A stretch of DNA of 13,716 bases from GCA-2861595 sp035525365 (GTDB lineage: Bacteria > Actinomycetota > Acidimicrobiia > Acidimicrobiales > GCA-2861595): positions 1 to 13,716 of the forward strand of contig DATLEK010000074.1 of assembly GCA_035525365.1 (NCBI GenBank), read 5' to 3'. Shown here piece after piece: positions 6,921 to 12,563 of the stretch. The translations under genes and the position numbers were made by a program. Under the pieces are notes generated by a model. The model searched no databases. It saw only the letters and a program-made list of their open reading frames with translations, and was not told the DNA's origin. How positions within the stretch are numbered: position 1 is the stretch's first letter; each line of letters opens with the position of its first letter.

Positions 6921-7865
6921 GTGCCTGACTCAGCGCCAGGTCCGCCGGGGTGGCCCGGCGCCACCACTCGGCTGGCCGGCGTCATCGGGGACCCGATACG
7001 CCATTCGCTCTCGCCGGTGCTCCACAACGCCGCCTTCCGGGCGCTGGATCTCGACTGGGCATTTCTCGCTTTCGAGGTTCCCGAGGGTGAGGCACCGGGA
7101 GCCATCGCCGGCGTACGGGCCCTCGGGATCGACGGCCTGTCGGTGACCAAGCCCCACAAGGCGGCGGTGGTGCCCCTGATGGACCGGCTTTCGCCCGCGG
7201 CCGAGCGCCTGGGCGCGGTCAATGCGGTGGTGCGCCGCGGCATCGAGTTGGTGGGGGAGAACACCGATGGCCAGGGCTTTCTCGACGCCCTCCGGGTGGA
7301 CCACGGGTTCGACCCCGCCGGCCGGCGCTGTGTGATCCGTGGCGCCGGCGGCGCCGGCCGGGCCGTCATCCTCGCTCTCGCCGAGGCCGGCGCCGCCGAC
7401 ATCGCCGTGGTCGCCGGGCGCTCTGTCGAGAAGGCCGAGGCCGGCGCCGCCCTGGCCGGTCCCGCCGGCCGGGTCGCCAAGGTCGAGGAGGCGGCCGGCG
7501 CCGACCTCGTCGTCAACGCCACCAGCGTCGGAATGGCCGGCGAGCCGGCCGAGGCCGTGGTCGACCCTGCTCTGCTCGGGGCCGGCCAGCTGGTCGTCGA
7601 CCTCGTCTACCCGTTCACCCCCTTCGTCGAGGCTGCCCGCCGCCGGGGCGCCACCGCCGTCAACGGCCTGGGCATGCTCGTCCACCAGGCCGCCCACGCC
7701 TTCCTGCTCTGGACCGGAGAGCCCGCCCCCCTGGAGGCCATGTCCGCCGCCGCCCTCGCCGCCCTGACCGCCCCAGCCAATCTGCCGCATGGGGTCACCC
7801 AATTCGGCAGGGCTGCCTCACCGCAAGGGGGGCCTACGCTTGACGCCGGCGGCGCCCCGCGCTGA
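6921..7865 (+). CDS. aroE: shikimate dehydrogenase
   Basis: NADPH-dependent reduction of 3-dehydroshikimate to shikimate in aromatic amino-acid synthesis. Motifs in order: GVIGDPIRHSLSPVLHNAAF (substrate binding), GLSVTKPHK with the catalytic Lys (the more common residue is Asn in NVT; a Ser variant is known from actinobacteria), GAVNAVV, ENTDGQGF, the dinucleotide loop GAGGAGRA, NATSVGM and VNGLGMLVHQA near the end. I chose GTG 6921 (VPDSAPG...), giving 314 residues; GTG is the only credible start downstream of the hairpin element, and the ribosome-binding site is weak. The C-terminus carries about 30 extra residues rich in Gly, Pro and Ala. It is the last housekeeping gene before the pilus module. 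Confidence 0.95.
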   Translation: MPDSAPGPPGWPGATTRLAGVIGDPIRHSLSPVLHNAAFRALDLDWAFLAFEVPEGEAPGAIAGVRALGIDGLSVTKPHKAAVVPLMDRLSPAAERLGAVNAVVRRGIELVGENTDGQGFLDALRVDHGFDPAGRRCVIRGAGGAGRAVILALAEAGAADIAVVAGRSVEKAEAGAALAGPAGRVAKVEEAAGADLVVNATSVGMAGEPAEAVVDPALLGAGQLVVDLVYPFTPFVEAARRRGATAVNGLGMLVHQAAHAFLLWTGEPAPLEAMSAAALAALTAPANLPHGVTQFGRAASPQGGPTLDAGGAPR

Positions 7866-7890
7866 AGTTGGTCTCCCGGGGTGCCGATAA
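7862..7890 (+). promoter_or_regulatory. FliA/WhiG (sigma-28)-type promoter candidate
   Basis: A perfect GCCGATAA lies at 7883-7890, the -10 consensus of FliA/WhiG sigma factors. TGAAGTTG at 7863-7870 matches TAAAGTTT at six of eight positions, and the TGAA core is 16 bases from the -10. Transcription would start near 7897, about 30 bases before the GTG 7928 start of the DUF4388 gene and its ribosome-binding site. The -35 overlaps the aroE stop codon. Confidence 0.55.
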
Positions 7891-7917
7891 CGCGTCAGGT
7901 CGCTCAAATTGCGTGGT

Positions 7918-7922
7918 GGAGG
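7918..7922 (+). promoter_or_regulatory. ribosome-binding site deciding the DUF4388 start
   Basis: GGAGG lies five bases before GTG 7928 and selects it over the upstream GTG codons at 7913, 7916 and 7925 and a TTG at 7868. The resulting N-terminus, MSLNGTLETFALPDVL, is the typical DUF4388 start. Confidence 0.75.
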
Positions 7923-7927
7923 TAGTG

Positions 7928-9478
7928 GTGTCGCTCAACGGAACCCTTGAGACTTTTGCGCTGCCGGATGTGCTGGCGCTGCTCTCGGCCACCAAGAAGA
8001 CCGGTGAGCTGCAGGTCGACGGGGGCCGGGGCGAGGCGAGGGTGTGGCTGGACAAGGGCGAGATGATCGGCGCCGACGTGCCCCGGGCCACCACCTTCGT
8101 GGACGCCCTGTTCGAGATGCTCCGCCTGACCAGCGGGAACTTCGCTTTCGACAACGACGGCAAGCCGGCCAGCCCCGCTGACCCCGTGGCCCTGGAGCCG
8201 CTCGTGCTCGAGGCCCAGTCCCGCCTGGGGGAGTGGAAGTCGATCGAGGCGGTCGTGCCGTCGCTCGCCTGCGCCGTGAAACTCGCTGCCGAGGTGTCCG
8301 GGGCGCATGTCAGCGTCACCGCCGAGCAGTGGCGGACCCTGGTGGCGGTGGCCATGAGTCGTGACGTCGAGGGTGTGATGACGTCGCTCGGCCGCGGCGA
8401 GTTCGACAGCTGCCGCATGCTGAAAGATCTCGTGCAGCTCGGCCTGGTGGCCATCGAGGACGCCCCGCCGCCCGAGGCCAGGGCCGCCAAAGCCACGACG
8501 CCGGCCGCCGCCGAGCAGGCTGGAACCGGAGCATCCGACGCCCCGCCCGCCCGCCGGGCCAGTCCAGCGGCTGTGGCCGCCTTCTCCAGCCTCGCCGACA
8601 CCGGCGCCGGCGCCGACGACGACTCGGCCGGCGGCGCCAGGACCGCTGGCACCCGCTCCGGCGCCGACGACGACTCGGCCGCTGATGACGCCGCCAGCCG
8701 GGCCAGGAGTGCCGGCCACGAAACCCCGGCCGATGCCGCCACGACAGCCAGATCCAAGAGTGCCTCCACCGCGGCCGCCGATGACGCAGCGGCCAGCAGC
8801 TCCAGGTCCGCCGGCGACGACATCCCCGCGGCGGCACCTACGTCCGCCGACACCGAGGACGGCGCCGGCAGCGACGATCCCTCATCCGGCCGCGTCCCGA
8901 TGAGGGCCCGCACCTCCGGGAGCGCCGCCGCCGACGATGCGAGCCGGCCCTCGGCAACGGCCCGCACCTCCGGGAGCACCGACGACGGCGCCGATGCAGG
9001 CCGACCCTTGGCAACGGGCCGCAACTCCGGGAGCACCGACAACGTCCCCGCCGGCGCCACCAGGTCCGCCGGCGCCAAGTCCGCCGGCGGGATGCCCACA
9101 GAAGACGACGCCACCGCCCCGGCCAGGGCGAAGACCAAGGCGGCGGCCCCCGTCGCCGACGACGACGAGGATTCCGAGCAGGAGTCGGCCGATCTCATCC
9201 ACCAGTTGGCCCAGCTCCAGGGCGCCACCGCCTCCCCGGCGGTCCGCCCCGCCACTGCGGGCGCCCCCGCCAAGCCCGCAACCGCCAAGCCCGCAACCGC
9301 CAAGCCCGCCGGCTCCGCCGCCAAGCCCGCCGCCGCCGCCGCCAAGCCCGCCGCGGCCGACACCCCCGCCGGCAAGGACGACGAGGACTCCGAGGACTCC
9401 GACGACGAGGCGCCCAAGAGCGAGGAGCCGCTCAACCGGGGCCTGCTCCTCAAGTTCTTGAACTCCGTGCGTTCCTGA
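7928..9478 (+). CDS. DUF4388 (PATAN-like) protein with long disordered Ala/Asp/Lys-rich tail
   Basis: A 516-residue protein. Residues 1-100 form a DUF4388 domain (GTLETFALPDVLALLSATKKTGEL, then a strand-rich part with VWLDKGEMIGADVP and SGNFAFDN). Residues about 105-178 look like a small helical, winged-helix-like domain (TAEQWRTLVAVAMSRDVEGVM...LKDLVQLGLVAIED). From about 180 to 500 the chain is low complexity: Ala/Asp/Ser/Thr-rich with imperfect repeats around RTSGS, then Lys-Pro-Ala repeats like a histone H1 tail, then an acidic DDEDSEDSDDE patch. The last residues NRGLLLKFLNSVRS are hydrophobic and basic and may be a binding peptide. DUF4388 is related to PATAN domains, some of which contact PilB and control pilus activity in cyanobacteria; the adjacency to pilB makes a regulatory or adaptor role likely but unproven. 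Confidence 0.85.
   Translation: MSLNGTLETFALPDVLALLSATKKTGELQVDGGRGEARVWLDKGEMIGADVPRATTFVDALFEMLRLTSGNFAFDNDGKPASPADPVALEPLVLEAQSRLGEWKSIEAVVPSLACAVKLAAEVSGAHVSVTAEQWRTLVAVAMSRDVEGVMTSLGRGEFDSCRMLKDLVQLGLVAIEDAPPPEARAAKATTPAAAEQAGTGASDAPPARRASPAAVAAFSSLADTGAGADDDSAGGARTAGTRSGADDDSAADDAASRARSAGHETPADAATTARSKSASTAAADDAAASSSRSAGDDIPAAAPTSADTEDGAGSDDPSSGRVPMRARTSGSAAADDASRPSATARTSGSTDDGADAGRPLATGRNSGSTDNVPAGATRSAGAKSAGGMPTEDDATAPARAKTKAAAPVADDDEDSEQESADLIHQLAQLQGATASPAVRPATAGAPAKPATAKPATAKPAGSAAKPAAAAAKPAAADTPAGKDDEDSEDSDDEAPKSEEPLNRGLLLKFLNSVRS
8906..9040 (+). repeat. imperfect in-gene repeat encoding RTSGS-type units
   Basis: The segment GCCCGCACCTCCGGGAGC occurs at 8906-8923 and 8960-8977, with a diverged third copy at about 9017-9034. 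The spacing is 54-57 bases and stays in frame. Encoded units read roughly ARTSGS...DDA-x-RP. They lie in the disordered tail of the DUF4388 protein and could vary in number between strains. Confidence 0.7.
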
Positions 9479-9509
9479 AGCACCCGCGTCTGGGGCACAA
9501 TTGGTCCTG

Positions 9510-9656
9510 ATGATGGCCGCAGCGCGCCGCCGGCAGCCCCACGACCGGCCCCAGAACTGCGCCCGCGCCCGGCAGTCCTGCGCCCGGCAGTCCCAAGACC
9601 GGCAGCCTCAAGACCGGCAGTTTTGCGCCCGGATCCGGAGCCAGGCTTGTGTCTGA
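9510..9656 (+). CDS. possible 48-residue small ORF built on a 15-bp repeat, overlapping pilB start
   Basis: ATG 9510 (or 9513) opens a 48-codon frame ending at TGA 9654-9656, which overlaps the pilB GTG by eight bases. The product is basic and Gln/Cys-rich with four units spaced five residues apart, each ending in Arg-Gln (ARQS, ARQS, DRQP, DRQF). No domain is recognisable and the ribosome-binding site is poor. It could be a leader ORF coupling translation into pilB, or simply a repeat expansion that happens to be open. I lean to the latter. Confidence 0.25.
   Translation: MMAAARRRQPHDRPQNCARARQSCARQSQDRQPQDRQFCARIRSQACV
9570..9620. repeat. 15-bp-period tandem repeat in the pilB leader
   Basis: CGGCAG recurs at exactly 9570, 9585, 9600 and 9615. 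The sequences between the cores are related but diverged (CTGCGCC or CAAGACC before the core). The array lies in the 170-bp spacer between the DUF4388 gene and pilB and ends about 28 bases before the pilB start, so it would be in the pilB 5' leader. Confidence 0.8.
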
Positions 9657-11325
9657 GGGCAACCAGCTCGGGGCCCTCCTCGTGCAGGCGAAGCTCCTCT
9701 CCGAGGAGGCCCTCGCCGAGGCACTGGGCGAGCAGGCCACCACCCAGAAGTCGCTGGGGCGGATCCTCATCGACAACGGCCTGGTCACCGAGAGCGAGCT
9801 GGTGTCCATGCTGGCCAGCCAGATCGGCCTCGATTTCGTCGACCTCTCCGACTTCTCCGTGGACGCCAGCGCCGCCGGCCTCATCAGCTCAACCGTCGCC
9901 CGCCGCTACCAGGCCCTGCCCATCGGCTGGGAGGGCTCCAAGCTGCTCCTGGCCATGGCGGACCCGTCCAACGTCTTTGCCATCGACGACATCCGCACCA
10001 TCACCAAGACCGAGGTCAAAGTCATGGTCTCCACCCGGGAGGCCATCTTCGACGCCATCGACCGCCATCACCGCATGGACACCGACGCCGAGAGCATCGG
10101 CGCCCAGGCAGCCAGCGAGTACGAGGCCGACGAGGACCTGTCGAACATCCGGGAGGCCACCGAGGACGCCCCCCTCGTCAAGCTCGTCAACATGCTCATA
10201 ACCCAGGCTGTGTCCGACCGGGCGTCGGACATCCACATCGAGCCGGGGGAGCGGGACCTGCGGGTGCGCTACCGCATCGACGGTGTGCTGCACGAGGTCA
10301 TGCGCCCGCCCAAGAGCATCCAGTCGGGGATCCTGTCGAGGCTGAAGATCATGGCCGACATCAACATCGCCGAGCGCCGCATCCCCCAGGACGGCCGGGT
10401 CAACGTCACCCTCGGAGGTCGCTCGGTCGACCTGCGGGTGGCCACGCTCCCCACCGTCTACGGCGAGAAGATCGTCATGCGCATCCTGGACAAGGGCACC
10501 GCCCTGCTCAAGCTGTCGGACCTGGGCTTCCTGCCGTCGTCCATGGAGCGCTACGCCCAGTCCTACACCAAGCCCTACGGAACCATCCTGGTCACCGGGC
10601 CCACCGGATCGGGCAAGTCCACCACCCTCTACGCCACCCTCAACATCTTGAACGAGCCCACCAAGAACATCATCACGGTGGAGGACCCGGTGGAGTACCG
10701 CCTCACCGGGATCAACCAGATCCAGACCAACAACAAGGCGGGCATGACTTTCTCGGCCGCCCTGCGGTCCATTCTCCGGTCCGACCCCGACATCATCCTC
10801 GTCGGTGAGATCCGGGACAAGGAGACGGCCACCATCGCCATCGAAGCCGCCCTCACCGGCCACCTCGTGCTGTCCACCCTCCACACCAACGACGCCGCCA
10901 GCACCCCCACCCGCCTCATCGAGATGGGAGTGGAGCCGTTCCTGGTGGCCAGCGCCCTCGACTGCATCGTGGCCCAACGCCTGGCCCGCCGGCTGTGCGA
11001 CAAGTGCAAGCAGGCATATCAACCGAGCGAGGTCGAGCTGAAGCGGGTCGGTTGGGACGAGGACGCCGACGGCGAGGCCAACGAGGTCTACCGCCCCATC
11101 GGATGCTCGGCCTGCGGCAAGACCGGCTACAAGGGCCGCTTCGCCATCCATGAGGTCCTCACCGTCACCGAGGAGATCGAGCGCCTCATTGTCGGCCGAG
11201 ACCACTCCGAGGACATCAAGAAGATGGCCATGGCCCAGGGCATGCTCACCCTCAAACAGGCCGGCCTCACCCACGTGGGCCAAGGCAACACCTCCATAGA
11301 GGAGATCCTCCGCGTAGTCGCCTGA
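9649..11325 (+). CDS. pilB: type IV pilus assembly ATPase PilB (GspE family)
   Basis: A 558-residue hexameric ATPase that powers pilus extension at the cytoplasmic face of the inner membrane. GTG 9649 is preceded by GGAG 9637-9640 at eight bases. The N-terminal 140 residues resemble the MshEN/GspE-N domain (LGALLVQAKLLSEEALAEAL, LGRILIDNGLVTESEL, RRYQALPIG). Next comes the linker with SDIHIEP and RVRYRIDGVLHEV. Walker A GPTGSGKS is at 317-324, the Asp box at about 343-348 (VEDPVE), Walker B-like ILVGEIRD at 383-390 and the His box LSTLHTND at 408-415. The metal-binding tetracysteine C450, C453, C486, C489 is characteristic of PilB/GspE and argues against PilT. No pilT, pilC or pilin gene follows; the next genes are on the opposite strand. 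Confidence 0.96.
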   Translation: MSEGNQLGALLVQAKLLSEEALAEALGEQATTQKSLGRILIDNGLVTESELVSMLASQIGLDFVDLSDFSVDASAAGLISSTVARRYQALPIGWEGSKLLLAMADPSNVFAIDDIRTITKTEVKVMVSTREAIFDAIDRHHRMDTDAESIGAQAASEYEADEDLSNIREATEDAPLVKLVNMLITQAVSDRASDIHIEPGERDLRVRYRIDGVLHEVMRPPKSIQSGILSRLKIMADINIAERRIPQDGRVNVTLGGRSVDLRVATLPTVYGEKIVMRILDKGTALLKLSDLGFLPSSMERYAQSYTKPYGTILVTGPTGSGKSTTLYATLNILNEPTKNIITVEDPVEYRLTGINQIQTNNKAGMTFSAALRSILRSDPDIILVGEIRDKETATIAIEAALTGHLVLSTLHTNDAASTPTRLIEMGVEPFLVASALDCIVAQRLARRLCDKCKQAYQPSEVELKRVGWDEDADGEANEVYRPIGCSACGKTGYKGRFAIHEVLTVTEEIERLIVGRDHSEDIKKMAMAQGMLTLKQAGLTHVGQGNTSIEEILRVVA

Positions 11326-11336
11326 CCGCCGGCGAC

Positions 11337-11365
11337 GATCAGCGGCTGCCTCGGTTCAGCTGATC
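11337..11365. terminator. possible bidirectional terminator between convergent genes
   Basis: GATCAGC (11337-11343) and GCTGATC (11359-11365) form a seven-base inverted repeat around a 15-base loop, 12 bases after the pilB stop and overlapping the last codons of the nucleotidyltransferase gene. There is no T-run, so an intrinsic terminator is only weakly supported. The position between two convergent 3' ends is what suggests it. Confidence 0.35.
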
Positions 11366-11866
11366 ACGAAGCTCCTCCAGGATCGGCAGGACAACGAAGT
11401 CCTTGGGACGGGCGGCGGCGCGCTTGGACGAGATGATGTCGTCGAGGCTGGCGAGGGTTACCGGCTCAGGTAGGAAGATGTGCACCGCCGAGCGGGCCAG
11501 CTGCTCGTAGTCGAAGGTCTTCCCGTTCGGGCCTGACGGATTCATCGAGATGTCCAGGTCGCCGTGTTCGGTACGAAGGTTCAGAAAGGTCGGGAACTGC
11601 TCGAAGGTTCGCCGGTCGAGCGGAATCTTCAGGGGAACCTCTACGCCCGATGCCCGCAGCTCAGCACCCATCTCACGTAGCGCGGCGCTCAACCGATCGA
11701 GGTTCTCGGGTGCCGAGGACGGCGTTATATCAAGGTCAATCGTGACGGTCGAGGCTCCATGGAGGAGGGCGGCGTAGCCGCCGATCACGATGTAGGAGAC
11801 CTCGTGACGATTGAGCACGGCGATCATCGACTCGGCATCCAGCTCTGCCGGCGGCACATCAGGCAT
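11339..11866 (-). CDS. MNT-type minimal nucleotidyltransferase (DUF6036/AbiEii-like)
   Basis: A 175-residue protein with the polymerase-beta-fold signature IGGYAALLHGASTVTIDLDI: GG at residues 29-30 and the metal-binding pair D44/D46. A third acidic site is likely in GDLDI (D103/D105). The C-terminal part, LASLDDIISSKRAAARPKD, is typical of small nucleotidyltransferases encoded next to HTH regulators. Such proteins transfer nucleotides to a protein or RNA; in studied toxin-antitoxin systems they act either as toxin or as AMPylating antitoxin, and I cannot tell which applies. The ATG at 11866 has a poor ribosome-binding site. The upstream XRE gene is on the same strand, 134 bp away, and the pair looks like a mobile accessory module. 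The sequence is visibly richer in A/T (for example 11720-11760) than the neighbouring housekeeping genes. Confidence 0.85.
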   Translation of the reverse strand: MPDVPPAELDAESMIAVLNRHEVSYIVIGGYAALLHGASTVTIDLDITPSSAPENLDRLSAALREMGAELRASGVEVPLKIPLDRRTFEQFPTFLNLRTEHGDLDISMNPSGPNGKTFDYEQLARSAVHIFLPEPVTLASLDDIISSKRAAARPKDFVVLPILEELRDQLNRGSR

Positions 11867-12000
11867 TGGTGCTGCGCGGTCGATGTCGTCCGCGGCGGGG
11901 GCTGGCGCCGCCTTGGCCTTGGCCTTTGCCGGGCTGGGGGCGTCCTCGAGAAAGGATGACGTACCAGGATTTCAAAGCTGTGGTGGAGCAGTCGGGTAAC
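11867..12000. other. 134-bp segment between HTH and nucleotidyltransferase genes, flanked by 8-bp direct repeats
   Basis: TCAGGCAT occurs immediately on both sides (11859-11866 and 12001-12008). On the minus strand the left copy contains the nucleotidyltransferase start codon, and the right copy contains the HTH stop codon. Removing 134 bp plus one repeat would fuse the two genes into an ATGCCTGA overlap. The segment has no terminal inverted repeats. On the minus strand it reads, in the nucleotidyltransferase frame, as an Ala/Pro/Lys-rich stretch without a start codon. On the plus strand it has an ATG at 11956 opening a short unrecognised frame. Confidence 0.55.
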
Positions 12001-12363
12001 TCAGGCATCGGACACAGCGGTTCCCGGCGCACGAGATCGTGCCGCAGCCGCCCTCATTCGAGTGGCGGACCGGTTGCGAGCCGCACGCTCCGCCGGCGAC
12101 CGGCGCAGGTTCTCCGAGATGAGGACCTCGTCGTGGTCGTCGTGAGGCTGAAGGTCGAGTCGGAGGTCGAAGCCGCAGCAGCGAAGCAAACGGAACAGCG
12201 TGGCCAGGTCGGGCATCACCCGCGCCTTCTCGTACCGAGCGATAGCAGCCTGCGACGTTCCGGCCAGCTCCGCCAGCTGCCGCTGGGACAGCCCGGCCTC
12301 CTTCCGCGCCCGGCGCAACAGCGCCCAGATCGGGTACCGGCTGGGATGGTCCACCTCGAACAT
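12001..12363 (-). CDS. XRE-family helix-turn-helix regulator
   Basis: A 120-residue DNA-binding protein. The start is fixed by GGAGG at 12368-12372 on the minus strand, four bases plus T before ATG 12363; the frame is open further upstream but there it runs into tandem repeats. Residues 12-62 form the HTH (LLRRARKEAGLSQRQLAELAGTSQAAIARYEKARVMPDLATLFRLL), followed by CCGFDLRLDLQPHDDHD and an Arg/Ala-rich C-terminus with the LISENLRRSPAERAA pattern. HTH proteins of this build commonly precede a small nucleotidyltransferase gene, as here, and probably act as repressor and partner of it. Tandem palindromes 70-180 bp upstream are candidate operators. Confidence 0.9.
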   Translation of the reverse strand: MFEVDHPSRYPIWALLRRARKEAGLSQRQLAELAGTSQAAIARYEKARVMPDLATLFRLLRCCGFDLRLDLQPHDDHDEVLISENLRRSPAERAARNRSATRMRAAAARSRAPGTAVSDA

Positions 12364-12563
12364 GATACCTCCAAAGGCATCGCGGGCCCGAAGCCCCACG
12401 GCATCATCCCGTGTCCGGCCCGGCGGCACCCCATCACGGGAGGGTGCAGCCCGGCGCCCGCATCCATCACCCAAGGGTGCGCCGGCACGGCGTCCATCAC
12501 CCAAGGGTGCGCCGGCGCCGGCACGGCTCATCCGGGGGTGGTCGTGCTGGTGCCCGGGCGTCA
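12364..12563. other. 200-bp intergenic region upstream of the HTH gene
   Basis: It lies between the HNH gene and the HTH gene, both on the minus strand. It holds the HTH ribosome-binding site (12368-12372), an inverted repeat CCCGTG (12408-12413)/CACGGG (12435-12440), and the tandem repeats at about 12430-12522. A promoter for the HTH pair must lie here, but no clear -35/-10 pair can be named with confidence. Confidence 0.55.
12430..12522. repeat. tandem repeats with CACCC-AA-GGGTG palindromes, possible operators
   Basis: Two 24-base identical segments (TCCATCACCCAAGGGTGCGCCGGC starting at 12463 and at 12493 would be over-long to quote as one motif; the key part is CACCCAAGGGTG) are spaced 30 bases apart. 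A diverged third unit starts at about 12430, with CCATCAC at 12431, 12464 and 12494. Each good copy carries a perfect CACCC/GGGTG dyad around AA. A further degenerate unit may follow at about 12527. The array lies upstream of the HTH gene. Confidence 0.75.

Noticed and set aside
7834..9498. Long minus-strand open frame of 554 codons opposite the DUF4388 gene
   Set aside because: It is the Ala/Ser-rich shadow of a GC-rich low-complexity coding strand; the plus strand carries a recognisable domain, ribosome-binding site and promoter.
9472..9501. Sigma-70-like promoter for pilB (TTCCTG and CACAAT)
   Set aside because: Both hexamers are poor matches and the spacing of 18 is only acceptable; pilB can be transcribed from the promoter upstream of the DUF4388 gene.
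12430..12522. CRISPR array
   Set aside because: Only two or three units with 30-bp period and no unique spacers; unit and spacer are both repeated, so it is a tandem repeat.
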